Positions 1 through 6,896 are shown, counted from the stretch's first letter. The stretch: DNA of 8,336 nt from an uncultured Campylobacter sp. (GCF_937997595.1 NZ_CALKTS010000089.1:1-8336); one strand, 5' to 3'. The notes: generated from the letters alone by a model not told the origin. A program made the numbers and translations.

Positions 1-356
1 TCAAACCAATTCGATAAATTTATATTTTCTAATTCATAATATGCGATTTCATATGAGCTGCGCCGGGAACTACCATAAGCATAAACCCTATAATCATTGA
101 TCATTTGATCTAGTTTTAGCTCATAATCCAAATACTGCCCTATCGCTCTTTTATACAGTTCCTCTTTCGGTAAAATTCTACCCTCTTTGAGGCAATAGCC
201 TTGTTCGTATTTGTTATAGTCGGAAGTAGAAACCACAACAAAGCCTCGCGAAGTGGAATAATCGGGGATTATACGGATAAATACGGCGCAGAGTATCGCC
301 GCTAGAAGCAGCACGCCTATTGTGACTTTAAATTTAAGAGATTTATAAAATTTCAT
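1..356 (-). CDS. Membrane-anchored protein of unknown function, paralogue A (3' end beyond window)
   Basis: The frame is open from ATG 354-356 to the left edge, giving 118 visible codons with no stop. AAGGAG lies 7 nt before the ATG. The protein starts with a basic stretch (MKFYKSLKFK) and one hydrophobic helix at about residues 11-30, then IIPDYSTSRGF and a conserved YCLKE segment, so it is probably an inner-membrane protein with its bulk outside the cytoplasm. Its first 70 or so residues are nearly the same as those of the next gene (405-1229). After that it diverges but stays alignable, with a YGS motif and an NW pair matching NDW in the neighbour. I recognise no family. It follows paralogue B by 48 nt on the same strand, so the two may be co-transcribed. 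The gene, its leader and its start are clear; function is unknown. Confidence 0.85.
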   Translation of the reverse strand, partial: MKFYKSLKFKVTIGVLLLAAILCAVFIRIIPDYSTSRGFVVVSTSDYNKYEQGYCLKEGRILPKEELYKRAIGQYLDYELKLDQMINDYRVYAYGSSRRSSYEIAYYELENINLSNWF

Positions 357-388
357 ACCGACGCTCCTTTTAAAATTTAAAATTTCAG
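184..388. repeat. Direct repeat, copy 1 (5' part and leader of paralogue A)
   Basis: This block matches 1057-1261 at a constant offset of 873 bp with no indel. It covers about the first 58 codons of the gene and 32 bp of leader. Positions 184-225 and 340-388 are identical to 1057-1098 and 1213-1261; the stretch between carries scattered substitutions. Similarity stops abruptly after 388, which looks like a duplication junction. Confidence 0.85.
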
Positions 389-404
389 TTGTTTACTCGG
401 CTTT

Positions 405-1229
405 TCAGCCGCCTTTAAACAAATCCTCTCTTACCAAACGATCCGCTATTTCTTCGACATTGTTTTTATAAATTTTAAAATCGCTATTGCCGCATGTATC
501 GATTTTTAAATAATAATTCTTTTCGCGCGATTCATTTTCTATGGTGTTGTCATAATATTGTTTTCCTTCAGACAAATCTTTTATGGTATCTCCTTCGTAT
601 ATTGTAATCGTGGCATATCTAAATTCGAAATTATCATACAATATAAAGCTTTTATCGAAGTATAAAATATACTCGCGCAAACCGCCGTATTCTACTATAG
701 GCTCCTCAAAACCGGCTGATCTATTGTTTAAATTTATCTTTAATCTTGCTGAGATATTTACGGGCTTCATTTGAAATTTCTCGACAAAGATATTTCTATA
801 TGGCCAAGCGGCTTGATTTTTACGTTTTTGTATCTCATATTCTTTAGATAGAACTTCCAGCCAATCATTGTTATTAAATTTATCCGTTTCGTAAAAACCT
901 ACTTTAACGGCAAATTCTCTATTGCCGTAGTTGCAAGTCTCACTGCCATATACATAATAGCATTTGTCGGTAACGAGGGTTTGAAACAGCATGCGCCTAT
1001 TTAAAAGATCTAAAATTCCGCGCTTAAATCGCTCCTCTTTGGGCAAAATTCTGTTTTCTTTGAGGCAATAGCCTTGTTCGTATTTGTTATAGTCGGAAAG
1101 AGAAACGACGGTGAAGCCTCGTGAAGTGGAATAATCGGGGATTATGCGGATAAATGCGGCGCAAAGTATTATTATAAGAAGCAGCACGCCAGCTATCGCT
1201 TTAAATTTAACGGATTTATAAAATTTCAT
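405..1229 (-). CDS. Membrane-anchored protein of unknown function, paralogue B
   Basis: This 274-residue protein has a basic N-terminus, one hydrophobic segment at about residues 11-30, and a largely hydrophilic remainder rich in Tyr, Asn and Lys. That predicts a single-pass inner-membrane protein or uncleaved signal anchor with a periplasmic domain. Four cysteines lie after the helix (C55, C90, C99, C246), two of them close enough to form a disulfide. The start is ATG 1227-1229 with AAGGAG 7 nt upstream. The same leader and ribosome-binding site precede paralogue A. The DNA is more AT-rich than galU-pgi. It lies 122 nt downstream of the Cache gene on the same strand. I do not recognise the family. 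Tandem, diverging copies would fit immunity-type or surface proteins, but nothing in the sequence proves that. Confidence 0.85.
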   Translation of the reverse strand: MKFYKSVKFKAIAGVLLLIIILCAAFIRIIPDYSTSRGFTVVSLSDYNKYEQGYCLKENRILPKEERFKRGILDLLNRRMLFQTLVTDKCYYVYGSETCNYGNREFAVKVGFYETDKFNNNDWLEVLSKEYEIQKRKNQAAWPYRNIFVEKFQMKPVNISARLKINLNNRSAGFEEPIVEYGGLREYILYFDKSFILYDNFEFRYATITIYEGDTIKDLSEGKQYYDNTIENESREKNYYLKIDTCGNSDFKIYKNNVEEIADRLVREDLFKGG

Positions 1230-1261
1230 ACCGACGCTCCTTTTAAAATTTAAAATTTCAG
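1057..1261. repeat. Direct repeat, copy 2 (5' part and leader of paralogue B)
   Basis: This is the partner of 184-388, offset by 873 bp. The identical 49-bp stretch 1213-1261 contains the start codon, the AAGGAG ribosome-binding site and an AT-rich leader. Similarity ends at 1261/1262, between paralogue B and the Cache gene. The offset equals the length of one gene plus its 48-bp spacer, so it marks the unit of tandem duplication. Confidence 0.85.
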
Positions 1262-1351
1262 CGCAAATTTCTGCGATTTTACGATTAAATTTAAAATGCC
1301 CGCCGCAACAAAGCAGACAAGCTGCAAAACGCCTAAATTTAAATCCCGCCG

Positions 1352-2170
1352 CTAGCCTTCGCGGTGCAAAATTATATAGCCCAGCTTCGTGCCGTTTTCG
1401 TCCGAAAATGCCCGCACGTAAAAATAATGCCCGTCCTTTTTGATAAAGCTCTGCGCCCCAAAATCAAGCGTCGCCAAAATCGACAAAACGTCGTAATCCG
1501 GCGCGCTGTTTACGACGATAAAGTCCTTGATAACGCCTATTTTATCGTAGAAGCAGTCGGTTTCAAACCTCTTATCTACGAGGATAAAAATATCGTTTCC
1601 CATGCGGTTGATCTGCGCGATGACGTGCTCGAAATCGAGCATTATCTCGGCGCTTCCGATAAATTTGCCCTCGCTAAAAACGGGCGAAATTCCGCGCATA
1701 AAAACTCCGCATCGCCCCATCTCCACAAGCGCTTTTGGAAGCAGACTATGGCGGATCTGCAAAAGCGAATGGCGAAACGAGCTCAGATCGTCGTTGTAAA
1801 ATTCGTCGCTCCAGCTTCTGGCCAGACTTCTGATGTTTTGCGTGTGAAAATGTATCTTAACGCCCGTGTAAAAGGGCACCGCGCTTAAAATGTCTTTGTA
1901 TTTTTTCGTCACGTCCATGCACTCGCCGTGTTTACCGCTCTCGAAGCAGCGCACTACGTCGCTGTTCTGCGACAAAATCAGCGAGATCGCAAAGGCGTTT
2001 AGCTTCTCTTCGTCCACGATCTTTTCAAACAAACTCGCGCTGAAATCGAACTGCTGCTTGATTTTTATCTCATTTTCCTCGCTTTTAAAGCGCAGATAAA
2101 ATGCAAAGGTGGCGCCGCAGCAAGCAAGCGCGAAAAGGCTTAAGTATTTTTTTGAGCGCACGCCTATCAT
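1352..2170 (-). CDS. Cache-domain (dCache_3-like) periplasmic sensor protein without an output domain
   Basis: This 272-residue protein has an N-terminal membrane helix at about residues 9-26 followed by an extracytoplasmic ligand-binding region. Two segments are typical of the double sensory Cache family (dCache_3): residues 105-137, with HFHTQNIRSLARSW and a DDLSSFR motif, and residues 148-181, with GVFMRGISPVF and IGSAEIMLDF. Such domains normally sit in methyl-accepting chemotaxis proteins or histidine kinases. Here the protein stops just after the Cache region (GYIILHREG), with no second helix, HAMP, kinase or MCP domain. It may be a stand-alone sensor or the remnant of a truncated receptor; the frame continues past the TAG for 33 codons with a hydrophobic segment. 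The start ATG 2168-2170 overlaps the HIT gene's stop (ATGA), so translation is probably coupled. The ligand cannot be told from sequence. Confidence 0.85.
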   Translation of the reverse strand: MIGVRSKKYLSLFALACCGATFAFYLRFKSEENEIKIKQQFDFSASLFEKIVDEEKLNAFAISLILSQNSDVVRCFESGKHGECMDVTKKYKDILSAVPFYTGVKIHFHTQNIRSLARSWSDEFYNDDLSSFRHSLLQIRHSLLPKALVEMGRCGVFMRGISPVFSEGKFIGSAEIMLDFEHVIAQINRMGNDIFILVDKRFETDCFYDKIGVIKDFIVVNSAPDYDVLSILATLDFGAQSFIKKDGHYFYVRAFSDENGTKLGYIILHREG

Positions 2171-2538
2171 CTGAATTCCATCTTTAAATTTGCCGCCAGA
2201 ATTTCTGCAAATTCGCTAAATTCCGGCAGATCGAGTTTGCCGTTTCGCATCTTTTTTCCCCAGACGGACTCCGGGAAAAAGCTGTCGTTTTTGAAACGCG
2301 CCTGGACGTGAAAATGCACGCGCGGCACATAGTTTGCGAAGCTTGCGATGTTGATCTTATCGGGCGCGTAAAACTCCCGCAGGCTCTTTTCGCACTGAAG
2401 CACGGCGCGCCACAGATGCGCCAGCGTCGCCTCGTCGCAGTCGCTAAGCTCTTTAAATTTCGCCTTCGTAAAGACCTTCACCCACGGCACTTCGTGCTCC
2501 TCGCGCTCCACGTAAATCATCTCGTCTTCGTAAATCAT
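2167..2538 (-). CDS. HIT-family (histidine triad) nucleotide-binding protein
   Basis: This 123-residue protein has the length and order of small HIT hydrolases/transferases, which act on phosphoramidates or dinucleoside polyphosphates in the cytoplasm. The core KINIASFANYVPRVHFHVQ (61-79) aligns with the family pattern 'iN.as..N.vpHxHxHxxxR'. The nucleophilic middle His is H75 and the third is H77. The first triad His is replaced by Arg73 (codon CGC, one transition from CAC), so activity may be altered. The C-terminal FFPESVWGKK segment fits campylobacterial HIT proteins as I recall them. The start ATG 2536-2538 has AAGGAG 6 nt upstream. It is the first gene of a minus-strand run and overlaps the Cache gene by 4 bp. 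The family is clear; the substrate is not. Confidence 0.88.
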   Translation of the reverse strand: MIYEDEMIYVEREEHEVPWVKVFTKAKFKELSDCDEATLAHLWRAVLQCEKSLREFYAPDKINIASFANYVPRVHFHVQARFKNDSFFPESVWGKKMRNGKLDLPEFSEFAEILAANLKMEFR

Positions 2539-2608
2539 CGCGTTCTCCTTGAAAACGGAATTTTAATGCAAAGCCCATTAAAGCTCGGTAAATTCCTCTT
2601 ACATAAAT

Positions 2609-2614
2609 AATATA
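2609..2614 (-). promoter_or_regulatory. Possible -10 box for the HIT-Cache genes
   Basis: On the minus strand this reads TATATT, inside an AT-rich stretch about 70 nt before the HIT start codon. There is no clear -35, as is usual in Campylobacter. Other AT-rich hexamers nearby could serve as well, so this is a weak call. Confidence 0.3.
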
Positions 2615-2672
2615 CTAAAATACATTAATTAAATATATCTATAAAATATCGATGTATTCGTGATTTTTATGC

Positions 2673-2678
2673 TATAAT
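2673..2678 (+). promoter_or_regulatory. -10 box (TATAAT) for the MFS gene
   Basis: A perfect TATAAT follows a T-rich run and TGC (TTTTTATGC), matching the Campylobacter sigma-70 promoter with an extended -10. The expected transcript start is near 2685. That leaves a leader of about 17 nt carrying the ribosome-binding site AAGGAA (2691-2696), 5 nt before the ATG at 2702. Confidence 0.75.
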
Positions 2679-2701
2679 TCTATTTTTTAAAAGGAATATA
2701 T

Positions 2702-3910
2702 ATGAAATCAGTTTGGGTAATGATCCTATGCGCCGCGGCGATTTTGATGATTACGATGGGCATTCGTATGTCATTAGGTCTTTTCGTGCAGCCTATAATG
2801 CAAGCAAATTCCCTATCCATCGCGCAAGTAAGCTTTGCGATGGCGACTACGCAACTGGTATGGGGCTTTTCGCAACCGCTTAGTGGGATACTTGCAGACA
2901 AGCTCGGCGCCTACGTCGTGCTGTTTTGGGGCAGCGTGCTTTTGGCGATTAGTTGCGCTCTTGTGCCGTTATTTAGTAGTGAAAGCGCGCTTGTATTAAC
3001 GATGGGTTTTGGGCTTGCACTGGGGCTTGGCGCGGGTAGTTTTCCGATTCTAATGAGCCTAATGGCAAAGCGCCTGCCATTTTCTATCCGCTCGGTTGCT
3101 AGCGGAGTGCTAAATGCAGGCGGCTCGTTCGGGCAGTTTTTATTTGCGCCGATGATTGGGTTTTGTATCGCAACGCCTGCTTTGGGATACGGCGGCGCAT
3201 TTTTTACGCTCGCAGGGCTTAGCTTGCTAATTCTACCGCTTGCAAGACTTTTGGCAGGCAGTAAAATTCTATTTGGCGAACAAACCAGCCTGCATGAAGA
3301 AGATAAGCGCAGCTTAGGCGAAGTTCTGCGTTTGGCACTGCGCGATAAAAGCTATATTTTGATAAATTTAAGCTTTGCTACGTGCGGTTTTCACGTAGCG
3401 TTTTTAGTGACGCACTTGCCTAGCGAAGTAGCGCTAAGCGGGCATGGCGCGCAGGTAGCGTCCTTTTCGCTCGCACTGATTGGTATCGCTAACATCGTAG
3501 GCAGCTTATTCGTAGGTTGGTGTGTTTCCAAAGTGCGCTGTAAAGTCATTTTATTTTGCATATATGCCCTGCGTATCGCTCTTATTGGTGCTTATGTGCT
3601 CTCACCCAAAGATAGCCTTACGTTTTATATCTTCAGCGTGGGATTAGGATTTACCTGGCTAGCGACCGTACCGCCTACTGCGGCTGCCGTCGGTAAGCTG
3701 TTGGGAACGCGATATTTAGCAAGCCTATTTGGATTTACGATGCTTTCGCATCAAATCGGCGGATTTTTTGGCGCATATATCGGAGGTCTTGCAGTGCGGG
3801 CATACGGCGCGTATGATTATATGTGGTATTTGGATATGACGCTAGCGGCTATTGCGGCTCTGCTAAGCCTGCCTGTGCGTGAAGCTAAGATGAAGCACGT
3901 TAAATTTTAA
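2702..3910 (+). CDS. MFS transporter, substrate unknown
   Basis: This 402-residue, very hydrophobic protein has about 12 predicted membrane helices in two halves, joined by a cytoplasmic loop with charged residues at about 195-215. The MFS loop 2-3 signature is visible as GILADKLG (62-69), with the conserved Asp at 66. The N-terminal MGIRMSLGLFVQPI (19-32) resembles the first helix of monocarboxylate / oxalate-formate type carriers, where 'R.s.Gvf..P' is common. That suggests an anionic metabolite as substrate but does not prove it. Length is normal and the frame is intact. The start is fixed by AAGGAA just upstream and a clear promoter. It diverges from the HIT-Cache pair and converges on yigZ, with no metabolic gene next to it to indicate a substrate. 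Confidence 0.88.
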   Translation: MKSVWVMILCAAAILMITMGIRMSLGLFVQPIMQANSLSIAQVSFAMATTQLVWGFSQPLSGILADKLGAYVVLFWGSVLLAISCALVPLFSSESALVLTMGFGLALGLGAGSFPILMSLMAKRLPFSIRSVASGVLNAGGSFGQFLFAPMIGFCIATPALGYGGAFFTLAGLSLLILPLARLLAGSKILFGEQTSLHEEDKRSLGEVLRLALRDKSYILINLSFATCGFHVAFLVTHLPSEVALSGHGAQVASFSLALIGIANIVGSLFVGWCVSKVRCKVILFCIYALRIALIGAYVLSPKDSLTFYIFSVGLGFTWLATVPPTAAAVGKLLGTRYLASLFGFTMLSHQIGGFFGAYIGGLAVRAYGAYDYMWYLDMTLAAIAALLSLPVREAKMKHVKF

Positions 3911-4131
3911 AAATTTTATGGGGTTTTGAAATTTACGGACGGAATTTTCGCGAAATTTTGCAAGCCAAATTACGACAGAATTTTGAAAATTTTAAAATTT
4001 ATCGGATTTTATGTTTCGCACGATGAAATTTCACTTTAGCTTTAAAATTCCGCTGCGATAAAATGCAAAATCCGCTTATGCTTTCAAATTTAGCCTGGGT
4101 GAGCTTTTAAATTTTATAGAATTTTGAAATT
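3911..4131. other. AT-rich convergent intergenic region, no gene seen
   Basis: This 221-bp gap lies between the 3' ends of the MFS and yigZ genes. It holds many AAATTTT/AAAATTT words, a 10-bp palindrome (TTTCGCGAAA at about 3948-3957), and a near-direct repeat: 3977-4000 resembles 4118-4140 except for one missing A. The second copy overlaps the yigZ stop codon and contains a 16-bp perfect palindrome (4126-4141). There is no GC-rich hairpin with a T tract, so I call no terminator, and no coding potential. Confidence 0.6.
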
Positions 4132-4740
4132 TTAAAATTTCGGCTCGTGCAGCATTTTAAGAGCTGGCGCGAGAGCGCCTGCAAAGCCCATAAATTTTTC
4201 AAATTCCTCCGCGCTAAGCTCTGCGTTAAACTCCGCTCCCACAGCGCCGAAGCTCGCTTCATAAACGAAACCCGATTTTTTTAAAAAATGTTCAAATTTA
4301 GCCACCGCCGCAAACGGCACGAAAAATATGCACTTCTTACGCAGCACGAATTCCACTAGCTCTGCGGCGTCCGCGGCGGCGTCTATCGCGGCATTTGCGC
4401 TACTAGCGTATGCGCGCACGAGCCCGCCCGTGCCTAGCTTGATGCCGCCGAAGTAGCGCACCACGAGCACGGCAGCATTAATTAGCTCGGCGCCGCGAAG
4501 CGCGTTTAGACACGGCGCGCCCGCAGTCGATTTGGGTTCGCCGTCGTCGCTCGAGTTTTCTACGATCTGCCCGGGCTCGTTCAGCGCGCGATACGCCCAG
4601 ACGATATGGCGCGCTTTAGGATGCTGCTGCCTCAACTGCGCACGTAGCGTCTCAAAGCTTGCTAGCGGCGCTAGATAGGCGATGAAGCTTGATTTTTTGA
4701 TCTCCTGTGCGGCGCTGATCTCTTTTTCAATCGTTTTCAA
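4132..4740 (-). CDS. yigZ: YigZ/IMPACT family protein (UPF0029)
   Basis: This 202-residue protein has the family's normal length and two-domain layout. The N-terminal IMPACT domain shows KKSSFIAYLAP (15-25), ARHIVWAY (43-50), SSDDGEPKSTAGAP (63-76) and VVRYFGGIKLGTGGLVRAY (93-111), all hallmark blocks. The shorter C-terminal domain (about 137-195) matches the DUF1949 position. Eukaryotic IMPACT binds the Gcn2 activator Gcn1; the bacterial role is unsettled, so no reaction is assigned. The start is a TTG at 4738-4740, with AAGGAA 4 nt upstream. No internal ATG would keep the conserved N-terminus, so TTG is the likely start. It stands alone, divergent from galU and convergent with the MFS gene. 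Confidence 0.9.
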   Translation of the reverse strand: MKTIEKEISAAQEIKKSSFIAYLAPLASFETLRAQLRQQHPKARHIVWAYRALNEPGQIVENSSDDGEPKSTAGAPCLNALRGAELINAAVLVVRYFGGIKLGTGGLVRAYASSANAAIDAAADAAELVEFVLRKKCIFFVPFAAVAKFEHFLKKSGFVYEASFGAVGAEFNAELSAEEFEKFMGFAGALAPALKMLHEPKF

Positions 4741-4772
4741 GGCTTTCCTTTGCGGAATTTTATCTTTTTTGC

Positions 4773-4780
4773 ATTATAAT
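4773..4780. promoter_or_regulatory. Palindromic -10 box shared by yigZ and galU
   Basis: The octamer ATTATAAT is its own reverse complement, so TATAAT is read on the plus strand at 4775-4780 and on the minus strand at 4773-4778. On the plus side it is preceded by a T run and TGCAT, the Campylobacter extended -10 pattern. The distances fit both genes: transcripts would start near 4787 (galU, about 24 nt leader) and near 4766 (yigZ, about 26 nt leader). The box positions are seen; bidirectional use is inferred. Confidence 0.65.
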
Positions 4781-4810
4781 AAAAGTTCAAAAAAAGATCA
4801 AAGGAGCTTC

Positions 4811-5647
4811 ATGATCCAGACTTGTTTATTTCCCGCGGCGGGTTACGGCACGCGCTTTTTGCCCGCGACCAAATCGCTACCAAAAGAGATGCTTCCGATC
4901 CTTACCAAGCCGCTCATTCACTATGGCGTGGACGAGGCGCTGGAAGCGGGCATGGATAATATGGCCTTCGTCACGGGTCGCGGCAAACGCGCGCTGGAGG
5001 ATTATTTCGACCGCAGCTACGAGCTGGAGGATCAAATTTCAGGCAGCAGCAAGGAGTATCTGCTCGACGAGATCAGGGCGCTTATGAAGCGCTGCACCTT
5101 CTCTTTTACGCGCCAAGAACAGATGAAGGGGCTCGGTAACGCGATTTATACGGGTAAAATTTTAATCCGCGACGAGCCTTTCGGCGTGGTGCTCGCAGAC
5201 GATCTGTGCGTGAACGAAAACGGCGAGGGCGTGCTTGCGCAGATGGTTAAAATTTACGAAAAATACCGCTGCAGCGTCGTTGCGGTGATGGAGGTGCCGC
5301 CGCAGGACGTAAACAAATACGGCATCATCGCAGGAAAGAGCATCAGCGACGATCTGATAATGGTCTCGGATATGATCGAAAAACCTGAGCCTGGCGAGGC
5401 TCCGTCGAGCTTAGCCATCATCGGGCGCTACATCCTAACGCCCAATATTTTCGATCTCATCGAACAGACGGCGCCAGGTAAAAACGGCGAGGTGCAGATT
5501 ACCGACGCGCTTTTGAAGCAGGCTCAAAACGGCGTGGTGATCGCGTATAAATTTAAAGGCACTCGCTTCGACTGCGGCTCAGTAAAAGGCTACGTGGAGG
5601 CGATCAAATATTTCTACGAGCGAGAATTCGGCGATGGTAAAAAATGA
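4811..5647 (+). CDS. galU: UTP-glucose-1-phosphate uridylyltransferase
   Basis: GalU makes UDP-glucose and pyrophosphate from UTP and glucose-1-phosphate in the cytoplasm. UDP-glucose feeds lipooligosaccharide and other glycan synthesis and UDP-galactose formation. The 278-residue protein has the nucleotide-binding start FPAAGYGTRFLPATKSLPKE (7-26) with the signature Gly, Arg and Lys residues. It also shows VVLADD (126-131) with the metal-binding Asp, IEKP (189-192), GEVQITDAL (226-234) and KGTRFDCGSVKGY (249-261). The frame is open further upstream to 4682, but the start is ATG 4811: AAGGAG sits at 4801-4806, family homology begins there, and a longer start would run into yigZ. It overlaps pgi by 14 bp, forming an operon. 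Confidence 0.96.
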   Translation: MIQTCLFPAAGYGTRFLPATKSLPKEMLPILTKPLIHYGVDEALEAGMDNMAFVTGRGKRALEDYFDRSYELEDQISGSSKEYLLDEIRALMKRCTFSFTRQEQMKGLGNAIYTGKILIRDEPFGVVLADDLCVNENGEGVLAQMVKIYEKYRCSVVAVMEVPPQDVNKYGIIAGKSISDDLIMVSDMIEKPEPGEAPSSLAIIGRYILTPNIFDLIEQTAPGKNGEVQITDALLKQAQNGVVIAYKFKGTRFDCGSVKGYVEAIKYFYEREFGDGKK

Positions 5648-6896
5648 GCTGTTTTTCCCTCCGGCAAAAGAGGGCGCGCTAGAGGAGGTGGCGACAAAGA
5701 TCCGCGCCGAATACGAAAGCGGCGAGATAGGCTACTACCGCCTGCCGCAGCAAGGCGCAGACGAAATAGCGCGGGCGCAGGAATTTTTTAGCGCACGAAG
5801 CTACGACGGGGTCGTGCTTTTGGGCATCGGTGGCTCCAGCGTAGGCGTGCGAGCGCTTTATGAGATGCTGCGTCCGCGCGTAAGAAAGAATTTGCGCTTT
5901 GAAATTTTGGATAATCTCGACGGGCACAGTGTAAACCGCGCGCTTGAAGGGTTAAATTTTGCTCGCACGATCTTCATCGTATCCTCTAAATCGGGCGGCA
6001 CGATTGAAACGATCTCGCTTTTTAAGGTCGTTTTGCAGCGTTTTGGAATTTCAGAATTAAAGACGCTAGCAAAAAATTTCATCTTTATCACCGATGCGGG
6101 CTCGCCGCTGGATGTCTTTGCGCGCGAGCACGGCGCCTGCGTAATAAATATGCCCGCTAACGTAGGCGGCCGTTTTAGCGTGTTAAGTGCAGTAGGGCTA
6201 GTGCCCGCAGTTGGGCTAGGTCTTGATGCAAGCGCGATGCTGCGCGGGGCTGCCGCCGCAAAAGAGCGGTATCTGGATGAAATTTTAGCAGGCGATCCCG
6301 CTAAAATCGCAGAGAATAAAATTCTACGAAAAGCCTATCACTACGCCACACACAAAAGTGCGAAAATTAATATCCTTTTTAGCTATGGCGACGCGCTGCG
6401 CGCATTGGGCGAGTGGTACGTGCAGCTATGGGCGGAAAGTCTAGGTAAAAAGATCGGCTTTAGCCGCGAGGGGCTTACTCCTGTGGGGCTTGTAGGCTCG
6501 CGCGATCAGCACAGCTTCCTTCAGCTCATAATGGACGGCGTAAAGGATAAGACCGTGACTTTCTTAAAGCTCACGGGCAACGGCACTACGGACGTGGTAC
6601 CTGGTATCAGTCTGCAAGGTCTTGAGGGCTGCGATTTCGTAAATGGCATGCGACTGGACGAGGTGCTAAATCTTCAGTGCGATGCTACGCTGCAAGCCGT
6701 GCTAAATGAGGGTATCAGCGTCGATCTAATCGAGGTTTCGCAGCTTTGTGAACAGAGCGTGGGCGAGCTATTTTACTACTTCGAGCTGCTAACCAGCGCT
6801 ACTGGAGCGATACTGGGCGTCAGCACTTATGATCAGCCGGGCGTCGAGGTAGGCAAGAGAATTTTAAAATCGCTAGTTTTGAAATCGCGGGATTAA
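5634..6896 (+). CDS. pgi: Glucose-6-phosphate isomerase (short form)
   Basis: Pgi interconverts glucose-6-phosphate and fructose-6-phosphate in the cytoplasm. In Campylobacter, many of which lack phosphofructokinase, it is thought to act mainly toward gluconeogenesis and glycan precursors. At 420 residues it is the compact form, against about 550 in E. coli. Visible motifs are GIGGSSVG (64-71), the phosphate-binding SKSGGTIET (118-126), the first PGI signature NVGGRFSVLSAVG (176-188), the probable catalytic Glu268 in WAESLGKK, His293 in DQHS, and the second signature YDQPGVEVGK (399-408) with catalytic Lys408. No key residue is missing. ATG 5634 lies inside the end of galU (14-bp overlap) with only a weak GAG-type ribosome-binding site, so translation probably depends on galU. 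Confidence 0.95.
   Translation: MVKNELFFPPAKEGALEEVATKIRAEYESGEIGYYRLPQQGADEIARAQEFFSARSYDGVVLLGIGGSSVGVRALYEMLRPRVRKNLRFEILDNLDGHSVNRALEGLNFARTIFIVSSKSGGTIETISLFKVVLQRFGISELKTLAKNFIFITDAGSPLDVFAREHGACVINMPANVGGRFSVLSAVGLVPAVGLGLDASAMLRGAAAAKERYLDEILAGDPAKIAENKILRKAYHYATHKSAKINILFSYGDALRALGEWYVQLWAESLGKKIGFSREGLTPVGLVGSRDQHSFLQLIMDGVKDKTVTFLKLTGNGTTDVVPGISLQGLEGCDFVNGMRLDEVLNLQCDATLQAVLNEGISVDLIEVSQLCEQSVGELFYYFELLTSATGAILGVSTYDQPGVEVGKRILKSLVLKSRD

Noticed and set aside
398..412. A CGGC...GCCG hairpin near the end of paralogue B as a terminator
   Set aside because: The stem is only 4 bp, overlaps the stop codon and has no T tract.
1352..1354. TAG at the end of the Cache gene as a recoded amino-acid codon
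   Set aside because: Nothing suggests pyrrolysine or suppressor machinery in this lineage; truncation or a normal stop is simpler.
1364..1888. A plus-strand frame of 174 codons antisense to the Cache gene
   Set aside because: The minus-strand product has clear Cache motifs; the plus frame has no recognisable domain and no ribosome-binding site that I can see.
2308..2610. A plus-strand frame antisense to the HIT gene
   Set aside because: It is a shadow of the HIT coding sequence, which carries the histidine-triad core on the other strand.
4682..4810. An N-terminal extension of galU by 43 codons
   Set aside because: It overlaps yigZ, is not conserved in GalU, and ATG 4811 has an ideal AAGGAG; the promoter also lies inside the extension.
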